From: Gammaproteobacteria bacterium
Lineage (GTDB): Bacteria; Pseudomonadota; Gammaproteobacteria; Pseudomonadales; Azotimanducaceae
DNA: 64,000 bases
Direction of reading: 5' to 3'
Assembly (NCBI GenBank): GCA_004357385.1
Contig: SMWF01000076.1
Span: 1 to 64,000 of the forward strand
Shown: piece by piece, positions 1-7,747 of the stretch
Layout: the number at the start of each line of letters is the position of its first letter
Numbering within the stretch: the first letter of the stretch is position 1
Notes under the pieces: model-generated
Database searches by the model: none
Told to the model about the DNA's origin: nothing
The model's input: only the letters and a program-made list of their open reading frames with translations
Translations under genes and position numbers: made by a program

Positions 1-2
1 AT

Positions 3-437
3 GCCGAGCCCAAGCAGGTGGATGCCGACGCTATCGCGGTGACCAACTATCTCGAAACCGAGGGATTTCCGCCGAGGATGGATGGTGATCCGGACGTGCA
101 CGCGTTCATCGTGCTGCTGAATCATGAGGTAGTCGTTGTTGCGGGTGAACCGACCCCGACCACCACCGTTCAATTGGACCAGGTGGTTGGCGAAATCACC
201 TTGTACAGCACCGGTTATGTCTCCGTTACGAACACCGCAGGGGAATGGGACTGCGTGATGTATACCCCGACGACGGACATTATCGAGATCGACACCGATC
301 CCAACGGAGTAACGGTGAAGCAAGTGACTGCACCAACTTCAACGCAGGGTCCTCGATTCGTCGATGCCCGCGGCACTCGGGGCGCCACCTGCCTGGACGC
401 GACCTCGATGGTGATCGACTCGAAAGCGTTCCCGTAG
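3..437 (+). CDS. Hypothetical protein, 5' end outside the window
   Basis: The frame is open from the first complete codon at position 3, so the gene starts upstream of the window; the ATG at 18 is probably internal. At least 144 residues are visible, ending in a TAG stop at 435-437. The sequence is acidic and rich in Thr and Val, with alternating short hydrophobic stretches that look like beta strands. There is no recognisable motif or membrane segment. It ends 16 bases before the stop of the converging SDR gene. I do not recognise the family. Confidence 0.6.
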   Translation, partial: AEPKQVDADAIAVTNYLETEGFPPRMDGDPDVHAFIVLLNHEVVVVAGEPTPTTTVQLDQVVGEITLYSTGYVSVTNTAGEWDCVMYTPTTDIIEIDTDPNGVTVKQVTAPTSTQGPRFVDARGTRGATCLDATSMVIDSKAFP

Positions 438-453
438 GGCCGCGCTTCCCAGC

Positions 454-1146
454 TCAGCTCAAGCCGTCGACGCCAATGGATGCGCCGTGAATCGCCCGGG
501 CAGCGTCTGAAGCCAGAAAGCCGATCACGTTGGCCAGGTCTTCCGGGGCCACCCACGCGTCGTGTTTGGCATCGGGCATGTCGCTTCGATTGCGCGGCGT
601 GTCGATGATGCTGGGCAGCACGCAGTTGACGTTGATGCCATCTCCCTTCAACTCCTCTGCAAGCGCCTCGGTCAGGCGATGGACGACGCTCTTCGAGGCG
701 GCATACGCCGCCATCAACCCGCTGCCGCGCAGCCCGCCCCGGGCGCCTACGTTGATGATTTTGCCCGAGCCTTGTGAGCGCATCACGGGAACTACGGCGC
801 GGGCCATGTTGAACACGGTGCGCGCGTTCAGATTGAACATGAACTCCCAGGTCGCATCGCTGGTATCTGCCACGGTGTCGCCCATGGTGAAGCCACCGGC
901 AATGTTGGCGAGCACGTCGATTCCGCCCAACGCATCCTTCACCTGTGCTACCGCGGTTGCGCAGGCGGCCGCATCCGTCAGATCGCAGACACAATTGAAA
1001 TGCTCGGTCTCGATAGGGAGTAGGTCCAGCAGCGCCAGCGTCGCACCGCCTCGAGCGAAATGCTCGGTGACCGCAACCCCCAGCACCCCGGCGGCGCCCG
1101 TTACGAGCACGCGTTTTCCCTGATGGGTCGTCGTCGTGCCGGTCAT
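454..1146 (-). CDS. SDR family NAD(P)-dependent oxidoreductase
   Basis: A 230-residue short-chain dehydrogenase/reductase, expected to be cytoplasmic and to interconvert an alcohol and a ketone with NAD(P)H. Seen: nucleotide-binding TGAAGVLG at 16-23, NIAGG at 81-85 and the active-site YAASK (Tyr148, Lys152). The usual catalytic Ser about 13 residues before the Tyr appears to be Ala (INVGARGG, near 135). Its ATG overlaps the stop of the upstream LLM oxidoreductase by four bases, which indicates translational coupling. Substrate unknown; the partner suggests paired oxidation/reduction of a small carbonyl compound. Confidence 0.85.
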   Translation of the reverse strand: MTGTTTTHQGKRVLVTGAAGVLGVAVTEHFARGGATLALLDLLPIETEHFNCVCDLTDAAACATAVAQVKDALGGIDVLANIAGGFTMGDTVADTSDATWEFMFNLNARTVFNMARAVVPVMRSQGSGKIINVGARGGLRGSGLMAAYAASKSVVHRLTEALAEELKGDGINVNCVLPSIIDTPRNRSDMPDAKHDAWVAPEDLANVIGFLASDAARAIHGASIGVDGLS

Positions 1147-2015
1147 GGTGCAAGCGCTTCGAGCGCTTCCCAGTGCAGTTCACCGAACGTTCCGTTCGGA
1201 TTCACGGGCTGGATGCAGACGTGATCGGCGCCCGCGTCGACGTGTGCCTGAATCCGTGCCTTGATGTCGTCCGCGGTGCCCCAGGCAAAGGTTGCGTCGA
1301 TGAATTTGTCTGAGCCCGTGCCTTCGAGATCCTGCTCCGACAGTCCCATGCGCAGCCAGTTGTTGCGGTAATTCGGCAGGCCGATGTACATCTGCGCAGC
1401 CGCCCGTGCCAGTTCCCGGGCCTTGGACGGGTTGGATTCGAGGATCACCTTCTGCTCAACACACAGCCAGGGCTCGGGACCCAGAATTTCGCGTGCCATG
1501 GCCGTATGTTCGGGCGAGGTGAAGTACGGGTGCGCCCCGTCGCAGGAATCTCGGGCAAGTTCCAGCATCTTCGGTCCGAGTGCGGCGATCACCCGTTTGG
1601 GTTTCGTGGCCGGAGCCGCGCCAGAATAGGGTGAGGCGTCCATCCCTTCCAGATAACTCCGCATGCTGGCCACGGGTGGGCCATAGGTGAGTCCGCGCAC
1701 GCCCTCCACCATCGGCTTGTGCGATACGCCGAGTCCGAGCAGGAAGCGATCTCCCGACTGCTCCGCGAGGCTGTTCTGGCCGGCGAGCGTGGCACCGGGT
1801 TCGCGGTGGTAGATCGAAGCGATGCCGGTCGCGACGTTCAGACGTTCAGTGTTGGCGAGCAGCCAACTCGCCTGAACGAAGGGATGTTTACCGACCGCCT
1901 CCGGAATCCACAGTGCGCTGTAGCCGAGCGATTCGATGCGCTGTGCCGCCTGTGCGGCGACCGGCGAGGCCAGCCCGTCGAGAAAGTACCAGACCCCTAA
2001 CTTTCCGAGTTCCAT
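1143..2015 (-). CDS. LLM-class flavin/F420-dependent oxidoreductase
   Basis: A 290-residue luciferase-like monooxygenase-fold TIM barrel. The N-terminal strand (LGVWYF), the SLGYSALWIPE helix/strand and the C-terminal DAGADHVCIQPV segment are typical of the subgroup annotated as probable F420-dependent oxidoreductases (TIGR03620-like). Such enzymes move hydride between a deazaflavin or flavin and a ketone, alcohol or imine. Whether the cofactor here is F420 or FMN cannot be told from this sequence. It leads a two-gene unit with the SDR, overlapping it by four bases, and lies 17 bases after the crotonase gene, so all three are probably cotranscribed. Confidence 0.85.
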   Translation of the reverse strand: MELGKLGVWYFLDGLASPVAAQAAQRIESLGYSALWIPEAVGKHPFVQASWLLANTERLNVATGIASIYHREPGATLAGQNSLAEQSGDRFLLGLGVSHKPMVEGVRGLTYGPPVASMRSYLEGMDASPYSGAAPATKPKRVIAALGPKMLELARDSCDGAHPYFTSPEHTAMAREILGPEPWLCVEQKVILESNPSKARELARAAAQMYIGLPNYRNNWLRMGLSEQDLEGTGSDKFIDATFAWGTADDIKARIQAHVDAGADHVCIQPVNPNGTFGELHWEALEALAP

Positions 2016-2032
2016 GTCGTTACTTTTCCGTC

Positions 2033-2842
2033 TCAGCGCCCCAGGAAGTTGCCGGGACGACGCTCGGAGACGGAGCGAATCCCTTCCTCGGCGTCCGCGG
2101 TGCTACGCAGCCACTGCTGCTCTTTCAGTTCGTGGTCGGTGGCTTTTGCGATCCGCTCGGCCAGCCCCTGACGCATCGTGGCGCGCACGGACACCACCGC
2201 CAGCGGGGCGTTCTCGGCAATCTCGGCGGCCAGCTTATGCGCGTCCGCCCGCAGATTTTCCAGGTCGGACAACACGTCGGCGAGCCCCATCGACACCGCC
2301 TCCTCGCCGCCGATACGCCGGCCCGTGTAGAACATCAGGTTGGCCGCCTGCTGGCCGATGAGGTTTGGCAGCGTGACGGTAAGGCCGAAACCCGGATGGA
2401 TACCCAGCTTCGCGAAGTTGGCTGAAAAGCGCGCCTCCGGAGCGACTACCCGGAAATCTGCTACCAGCGAAAGACCGAACCCGCCCCCGATCGCGGCGCC
2501 CTGGATTGCGCCAATCACGGGCGTTTTACTGCCGAACAGCCGCACACCTTCGCGGTAGAGATTTCCGGTGGTGTTCTTGAACCCTTCTTCGGTAAAATCC
2601 CCGCTGGCCGTTGTGTCGCCCTTCCCGGTTCCGAAGTTCGCGCCCGCGCAGAATGATTTGCCCTGTGCGCACAGTACAATTGCCCTGCAGTCCGGGTCTT
2701 CATCCAGCGCCTCGAATGCGTCCGCGATCTGCCCGATCAGGCTCTGGTCGAAAAAATTGTGCGGCGGGCGTTGAATCTCCACCGTGGCAACGTGGTCGAT
2801 CCGGGTCACCTCGATGTCGGTGTAGCTGGCCCCACTGGACAT
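2033..2842 (-). CDS. Enoyl-CoA hydratase/isomerase (crotonase) family protein
   Basis: A 269-residue crotonase-fold protein, expected to act on acyl-CoA thioesters in the cytoplasm. The first oxyanion-hole segment (KSFCAGANF) and the second (GAAIGGGFGLSLVADFR) are recognisable. The two usual catalytic Glu positions look substituted: Gly or Phe in GGGFG and His/Pro in KLGIHPGFG. The reaction may therefore be isomerase-, hydrolase- or lyase-like rather than classical hydration. It is the first gene of the minus-strand group followed by the LLM oxidoreductase and SDR. It diverges from the MATE transporter across about 125 bases. Confidence 0.85.
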   Translation of the reverse strand: MSSGASYTDIEVTRIDHVATVEIQRPPHNFFDQSLIGQIADAFEALDEDPDCRAIVLCAQGKSFCAGANFGTGKGDTTASGDFTEEGFKNTTGNLYREGVRLFGSKTPVIGAIQGAAIGGGFGLSLVADFRVVAPEARFSANFAKLGIHPGFGLTVTLPNLIGQQAANLMFYTGRRIGGEEAVSMGLADVLSDLENLRADAHKLAAEIAENAPLAVVSVRATMRQGLAERIAKATDHELKEQQWLRSTADAEEGIRSVSERRPGNFLGR

Positions 2843-2967
2843 GGTTTTCTCCCCCTTTTTCGGATTGGAAGGTCGGGTTGGAAGGGTCGGTTTTGGTGAG
2901 AAGTCGTGCCCATCGTATCAGAGCCAGCCCAATCAGAGGCAGAGGTAGAGTCAGAATCGGAGGCAAG

Positions 2968-4344
2968 TTGACAGAATCGAAGGACACCATAGGCGCCACG
3001 GGCGGGCCCCCCGGCATCTGGGAACTGGCTTTTCCTGCCATTCTTGGCAACCTGCTCTATGCGGTAGTTGCCATGACGCAGACGAAGTTTGTTGGCGAGT
3101 TGGGCCCGGAAGCGCTCGCTGCGGTCGGTGCGGGGCAACGTGTTTTCTTTGCGCTGCAGGCGGTGCTGCTTGCGATCAGCGCCGGGACCACCGCGCTGGT
3201 CGCCCGAGCCTGGGGTGCCGGCGATCCCCACGAGGCGAGCCGGGTGACCGTGACCTCGCTGATTCTGGGGTGTCTGTTCAGTCTGGTGGTAACCGTGTTT
3301 GGGGTGGTGTTTGCGGATTCCATTGCGGGCATCTTCGGTCTGGATGAGGAAACCAATCGCCTGGCGGCGGAGAACATCCGGATGTTGTCGGCCTTCAACG
3401 TTGCATTCGCAGTGAATTTCATCCTCTCGAGCGCGCTGCGCGCCGCCGGTGATGCGTGGACGCCGCTGCTGATCGGGGGGGTCGTCAACGTCATCAACGT
3501 TCCGTTGCTCTACATCTTCGTGTACGGCAAGTTCGGCGCACCGATGTTGGGCCCGACGGGGGCGGCGCTTTCGGCGGGGCTTGCGTTCACGGCTGGCGCC
3601 GTGCTGCTGCTCGCGTTGTGGATGAATCAACGATTTAGAATCAGCTATCTCACCGTTGGTTGGTTCAGCCGCGCGCGCTTCAGGCGTCTGTTTGACATCG
3701 GCTATCCCGCCGGGTTGGAGCAACTGGTGTTCCAGGCGGGTTTCTTCGGCTTCCTGATGCTGATCGGCATCTACTACGGAACCGAGGCATTCGCCGCGTA
3801 TAACATCGGCGTCAACCTGTTGAACGTCTGCATGGTGGTCGGTTTCGGGTTCTCGATTGCGGGGTCGACCCTGGTCGGTCAGCATCTGGGCGCTAACGAT
3901 TTTGAGGGGGCGGTGCGCAGCGGTTGGCGCGCGTGTGCGATGGCGATGGTATCCATGGGGTTGCTGGGCGCCATCGTCATCTACTTCGCGCGCGATCTGG
4001 CGGTGTTCTTCCTGGGTGACGAGGAGGTGACCATCGAGCTGACGGTGCAGTTCACGTACGTGCTCGGGGCCATGATGTCGTTGCTGGCAATCGATTTCGC
4101 GATTGGCGGAGCACTGCGCGGTGCAGGCGACACCCGTTTCCCGCTCATCGCGACCTTCGTCGGGCTGATCGGGATGCGCTGTGGTCTGGCGGCGCTGTTC
4201 ACGTTTCTGGGTCTGCCGGTGGTGTGGGTCTACGGAGCGCTGATCGGTGACTACGTGGTGAAAGGCGCGATGCTGCTCTGGCGCTTCCATTCCGGACGAT
4301 GGAAACTGGCCGTGCGTAACGAAGATCTGGACTTCGCGAGCTGA
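2968..4344 (+). CDS. MATE family efflux transporter
   Basis: About 458 residues with roughly 12 hydrophobic helices in two homologous halves, the size and pattern of multidrug and toxin extrusion antiporters that export cationic compounds using H+ or Na+. The internal repeat is visible: GAGQRVFFALQAVLL in the first half and GVNLLNVCMVVGFGFSIAGS in the second, plus two copies of a LRAAGD/LRGAGD turn. The frame is open further upstream, but that part is antisense to the crotonase. I chose TTG at 2968 because GGAGG lies five bases before it and the length fits the family. The Fpg/Nei gene starts three bases after its stop. Confidence 0.85.
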   Translation: MTESKDTIGATGGPPGIWELAFPAILGNLLYAVVAMTQTKFVGELGPEALAAVGAGQRVFFALQAVLLAISAGTTALVARAWGAGDPHEASRVTVTSLILGCLFSLVVTVFGVVFADSIAGIFGLDEETNRLAAENIRMLSAFNVAFAVNFILSSALRAAGDAWTPLLIGGVVNVINVPLLYIFVYGKFGAPMLGPTGAALSAGLAFTAGAVLLLALWMNQRFRISYLTVGWFSRARFRRLFDIGYPAGLEQLVFQAGFFGFLMLIGIYYGTEAFAAYNIGVNLLNVCMVVGFGFSIAGSTLVGQHLGANDFEGAVRSGWRACAMAMVSMGLLGAIVIYFARDLAVFFLGDEEVTIELTVQFTYVLGAMMSLLAIDFAIGGALRGAGDTRFPLIATFVGLIGMRCGLAALFTFLGLPVVWVYGALIGDYVVKGAMLLWRFHSGRWKLAVRNEDLDFAS

Positions 4345-4347
4345 GCC

Positions 4348-5232
4348 GTGCCGGAACTACCCGATCTCACGGTCTACATGGAACATCTCGAACGGCGTAC
4401 GGCCGGGTCGGAGCTGCGCAATATTCGCCTGGCGAGTCCGTTCGTGTTGCGTACGGTTGCGCCGCGGCCTGATGAATTGGCGGGTCGCGCCGTGCTCGGC
4501 TGGCGACGGCTCGCCAAGCAACTGGTGCTGCACCTGGAGGGCGATTTCTTCGCCGTGCTGCATCTGATGATTTCGGGTCGGTTGCTATGGCACGAGAAAG
4601 CGATTGCGGTACCGAAGCGAATTGGACTCGCGGCCTTTGATTTCAGCACCGGAACACTGGTGTTCACCGAGGCCAGCAAAAAGAAGCGGGCTTCGTTGCG
4701 GCTGCTGCAGGGCGAGCGCGACCTGGCAACGCTCGATCCGGGGGGTATGGAAATTCTCGATGTGCCTCTGGCAGAGTTCGCGGATCGGCTTCGGCAGACG
4801 AATCACACGCTCAAGCGGGCGCTGACGGACCAACACGTGTTTGCCGGGGTGGGTAATGCGTACTCCGATGAAATTCTGCTGCATGCTCGCCTGTCGCCCT
4901 TCAAGCAGGCCCGCGCGCTGAGCGAGGCCGAAGTGGAACGGCTGTATCTGGCCTGTCGTGACACCCTTCAGACATGGGTTGATCGGCTGCGCGAGCAAAG
5001 TGGTGCGGACTGGCCGAAGAAGGTGACGGCGTTCCATCCTGAAATGGCTGTTCACGGTCGCTACCGGGAACCGTGCCCGCAGTGTGGGTCGGCCGTACAG
5101 CGGATTGTCTATGCGGAAAACGAAAGCAACTACTGCGCGAAATGTCAGACTGATGGTCGGTTGCTGGCGGACCGATCACTGTCACGGTTGCTCAAGGCGA
5201 ACTGGCCGAAACGGCTCGAAGATCTGGAGTAG
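4348..5232 (+). CDS. Fpg/Nei family DNA glycosylase (formamidopyrimidine-DNA glycosylase)
   Basis: A 294-residue base-excision repair glycosylase/AP lyase starting at GTG. The N-terminus MPELPD keeps the catalytic Pro and Glu, exposed after Met removal, but has Asp where E. coli Fpg has PELPE. HLMISGRL corresponds to the intercalating-loop region, ALTDQHVFAGVGNAYSDEIL is the helix-two-turn-helix part, and a C4 zinc finger uses Cys243, 246, 263 and 266. The finger is followed by about 28 extra residues (DRSLSRLLK), an arrangement I associate with a distinct Fpg/Nei subgroup. Substrate preference is therefore uncertain. It is probably cotranscribed with the MATE gene. Confidence 0.85.
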   Translation: MPELPDLTVYMEHLERRTAGSELRNIRLASPFVLRTVAPRPDELAGRAVLGWRRLAKQLVLHLEGDFFAVLHLMISGRLLWHEKAIAVPKRIGLAAFDFSTGTLVFTEASKKKRASLRLLQGERDLATLDPGGMEILDVPLAEFADRLRQTNHTLKRALTDQHVFAGVGNAYSDEILLHARLSPFKQARALSEAEVERLYLACRDTLQTWVDRLREQSGADWPKKVTAFHPEMAVHGRYREPCPQCGSAVQRIVYAENESNYCAKCQTDGRLLADRSLSRLLKANWPKRLEDLE

Positions 5233-5235
5233 GTC

Positions 5236-5249
5236 CGCCCGCGCGGGCG
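5236..5249. repeat. 14-bp perfect GC palindrome between convergent genes
   Basis: CGCCCGCGCGGGCG is its own reverse complement. It sits in the 19-base gap between the convergent Fpg/Nei and CinA/NadD-like genes. There is no T-tract on either strand, so it is not a classic intrinsic terminator, although a GC hairpin between converging transcripts could still slow polymerase. Confidence 0.35.
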
Positions 5250-5251
5250 CC

Positions 5252-6388
5252 TCAACCGGGCCTGGGCAGGTCTGTTTCGATGCGGATTGCGCTCGACGAC
5301 GCATCGTCTCTGAAGTCGGCCTGTGAGACTTCCTGGCACAGCGCCACCAGAACCTCGGGCAAGTCGCAGTCGGCGAGCGTCGTAAAGCCGTCATCGGCGG
5401 CTCGTCCAAACACCAGAAAGCTGCAGCCGAGATCCGCAAGTTCGTGCAGCGCGTCGTTGCGTCGGGCTACGTCGTCGCCGTAATAGTGCGGATCGCCGAT
5501 CCGCACGAGGGTGTCGATGCCAACGATGAATTGCACACCCGGAAACGTCCGCGCCTTCTCCAGAAATGTCGGACGGTTGCTGAACCACACTGACATCGAT
5601 GCGTCGAATTGCGTGGCCCGACGCTCCAGTGCCAGATAGTTCAAGGGTGGCTTGTCGACGCTGTTCAGGCAGATTTCGAAGCTGACGGCTTTACCTGCCA
5701 GCGCTTCGGCCAGACGTGCCATGCCGAGGTGGCCGCTGTGCAGTGGGTTGAAGGCGCCGGGAAACATCACTTCGGGGCGTTCGTCCGGTCCCTGGACGGG
5801 GGTCGCCTCGAGACTCCCCGCCAGCACCTCTTGCCAGGCAGTGGGCGCATCGATGTGTTGCCGTTCGACTGTTTCGTGCGGCGTCAGGTCGAGGTCCAAC
5901 TTAGCTGGCAGCGTGAGTCCTTCACCGAGGCAACGCAGCGCCAGCACGCACAACAATGCTTCTTCGCCGGCCCGATCCCGGGCATCCCTCTCGAGGCTCA
6001 GATGCCAGTGAAATGTGGAGCCCGCGGTCTGCAGCGCCAGATGGACGCGGTGGGCGCCGCGTTTGATCCGAGTGGTGGCGAGGCTTGCGGTCAAGCCGAA
6101 CCCGAACAGGTCCGCGCGCCGTGAATCATCCAGTGCGATTGCGTGTTGATAGGCGGCCATTGCCATGGCGCAGGCGGTCTCGGCAGAACATGCTTGCTCG
6201 GGCGTTGCGCCGAGCAGTTCGCTCAGCGCAGTTGCCGCATAGGGTACCCGGGCGTCGAGCACGGTGTTCGACGCGCCGCCGACGCTGAGCAGTTCACCCA
6301 GCAATTCACCGCCACCGCCGGTGACGGCGAAAACGCCACGCTGGGGTGCCGCGTGCAGGCGGCTGACGAACTCGGAATGAATACCCAT
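5252..6388 (-). CDS. CinA-like domain fused to NadD-like nucleotidyltransferase
   Basis: A 378-residue two-domain protein. Residues 15-160 resemble the CinA C-terminal (nicotinamide-nucleotide amidase, PncC) fold: PGAS-like GGAS, VPYA, a CSAETACAMAMAAY helix and an IKRGAHRVHLALQT strand. The PncC active-site SCTGG is replaced by TGGGGE. Residues 205-372 are a nucleotidyltransferase of the NadD/CoaD type: GAFNPLHSGH at 211-220 gives the HxGH signature and SSSAIR at 364-369 the ISSTxxR-like motif. A linked role in pyridine-nucleotide metabolism (NMN deamidation and adenylyl transfer) is plausible but inferred. It lies eight bases downstream of the alpha/beta hydrolase and is probably cotranscribed with it. 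Confidence 0.7.
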   Translation of the reverse strand: MGIHSEFVSRLHAAPQRGVFAVTGGGGELLGELLSVGGASNTVLDARVPYAATALSELLGATPEQACSAETACAMAMAAYQHAIALDDSRRADLFGFGLTASLATTRIKRGAHRVHLALQTAGSTFHWHLSLERDARDRAGEEALLCVLALRCLGEGLTLPAKLDLDLTPHETVERQHIDAPTAWQEVLAGSLEATPVQGPDERPEVMFPGAFNPLHSGHLGMARLAEALAGKAVSFEICLNSVDKPPLNYLALERRATQFDASMSVWFSNRPTFLEKARTFPGVQFIVGIDTLVRIGDPHYYGDDVARRNDALHELADLGCSFLVFGRAADDGFTTLADCDLPEVLVALCQEVSQADFRDDASSSAIRIETDLPRPG

Positions 6389-6396
6389 CGCGACTG

Positions 6397-7272
6397 TCAG
6401 TCCTTGAGAAAGTCCCTGATCAGCTTCAGGAACTCATCGAGCTGGTCGTGGTGTACCCAATGCCCTGCGCCGGCGACATTCGCGACGCTCACGTGCTTGA
6501 AGTGATCCGCGCGGCCGTCGGTTGAGGGGTCTGTTGCCCAGGATTCAGTGCCCCTTACCAGCAGTGTCGGGCATTGAATGCGCCCATAGAGCTCGTAGGT
6601 CTGCTCGAAAGGCAGCCCGACCGGCGAGAAGGAGCGAACATAGTTGTCGAATTTCCAACTGTAAGTGCCGTCCTCGTTCTGATTGCTGCCGTGGGTGGTC
6701 AGATGACGGGCTTGATCCGCGGTCAGGTGTGGATTCTCGGTCTGCATGCGGTGCAACGCTTCCTCCAGACTCTGATACCGACGCGGCGTGCGTCCGGAGA
6801 GCGTGCGCAGTTCGTCGACCCAACCACGCAACCGCTCGTGGGTGGACATGGCGAGACGATCCTTGATCATGGCGGGCGGCGGGCCCATCCCTTCGATGGC
6901 GACCAACTTGGTGATGTTTTCCGGATACAGACCGGAGTAGGTCAGTGCAATCGAGCCGCCCAATGAATGACCGATGATGGTTACCGGCGTCATCTTCTTC
7001 TGATCCAACAGCTGGGCAATGTCGTAGACGTAGTCGACCTGGGAGTAGCTCCCGCCGATCATCCACTGTGAGTCGCCGTGGCCACGCAGGTCAGGCGCGA
7101 TTATGTGATAGTCCTTGCGCAACTCCTCGGCAACCCAGTCCCAGTTGCGGCAGTGGTCCCGGCCGCCGTGAATCATGATCATCGGCGGTGCGTCGTTGTT
7201 GCCCCAGTCGACATAGTGCAGTCGCAGCCGCTGGGAGAAATAGATGTGCGAGGCAGGGCCACCTTTGGGCAT
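6397..7272 (-). CDS. Alpha/beta hydrolase
   Basis: A 291-residue alpha/beta-hydrolase-fold enzyme. The oxyanion HGGRD stretch is near 35, the nucleophile elbow GHSLGG places Ser103, and GAGHWVHHD near 270 supplies the catalytic His. A cap region at about 135-215 is charged and helical. Likely an esterase, lactonase or C-C hydrolase; the substrate cannot be read from sequence. ATG was taken as the start. It faces the SirB2 gene across a 103-base divergent region and precedes the CinA/NadD fusion on the same strand. Confidence 0.85.
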   Translation of the reverse strand: MPKGGPASHIYFSQRLRLHYVDWGNNDAPPMIMIHGGRDHCRNWDWVAEELRKDYHIIAPDLRGHGDSQWMIGGSYSQVDYVYDIAQLLDQKKMTPVTIIGHSLGGSIALTYSGLYPENITKLVAIEGMGPPPAMIKDRLAMSTHERLRGWVDELRTLSGRTPRRYQSLEEALHRMQTENPHLTADQARHLTTHGSNQNEDGTYSWKFDNYVRSFSPVGLPFEQTYELYGRIQCPTLLVRGTESWATDPSTDGRADHFKHVSVANVAGAGHWVHHDQLDEFLKLIRDFLKD

Positions 7273-7303
7273 ACTTCGAATCCTTAACGGCCGTGGGTCG
7301 GTG

Positions 7304-7318
7304 CGCGATTATATCGCG
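7304..7318. promoter_or_regulatory. Short palindrome in divergent promoter region
   Basis: CGCGAT and ATCGCG flank a three-base TAT centre in the 103-base gap between the divergent alpha/beta hydrolase and SirB2 genes. The AT-rich centre could form part of a promoter or a small operator. Evidence is only symmetry and position. Confidence 0.25.
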
Positions 7319-7375
7319 TCCGCTCCTGCGGTCGGGCATCTGGGGACGCTAGAGCAGCAACGGCGGAAAAGGACC

Positions 7376-7747
7376 ATGTATACGTGGTTGAAGGATGCGC
7401 ACGTGGCGCTGGCATATGTGACCCTTGCGGGGTTTGTCGTACGCGGCATCTGGGCGGTCATGAACTCGCCACTGCGCGAACAGCGTTGGGTACGAATTGC
7501 ACCGCACGTCGTCGACACGCTGTTGCTGGCATTGGGAATTACGCTCGCTGTGATGCTCAGCCTATCTCCAATGGAACACGCCTGGCTGAACGCGAAGATC
7601 ATCGGGTTGCTGGCCTACATCGGATTCGGGGTGGTGACCATGCGGGCGTCGACCCGGCCGGTGAAGCTGGTGGGTTTCGTCTGCGCCCTGGGGTGCATCG
7701 GCTACATCTTCGCGGTTGCCCTGAGCAAACAGGTCTGGCCTTTCTAA
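7376..7747 (+). CDS. SirB2 family inner-membrane protein
   Basis: A 123-residue integral membrane protein with four hydrophobic helices, the size and pattern of the SirB family. Early family signals are the N-terminal LKDAHVALAYVTLAGFVVRG and the RPVKLVGF loop before the last helix. The biochemical role of SirB proteins is not established. The frame is open to 7244, but ATG at 7376 has AAGGA a few bases upstream and gives the expected length. Its stop overlaps the convergent flippase-like gene by four bases. Confidence 0.8.
   Translation: MYTWLKDAHVALAYVTLAGFVVRGIWAVMNSPLREQRWVRIAPHVVDTLLLALGITLAVMLSLSPMEHAWLNAKIIGLLAYIGFGVVTMRASTRPVKLVGFVCALGCIGYIFAVALSKQVWPF

Noticed and set aside
2806-4290. 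494-codon minus-strand open frame opposite the MATE gene
   Set aside because: High-GC shadow: the translation is rich in Arg, His and Gln with no family pattern, while the plus strand encodes a clear MATE transporter.
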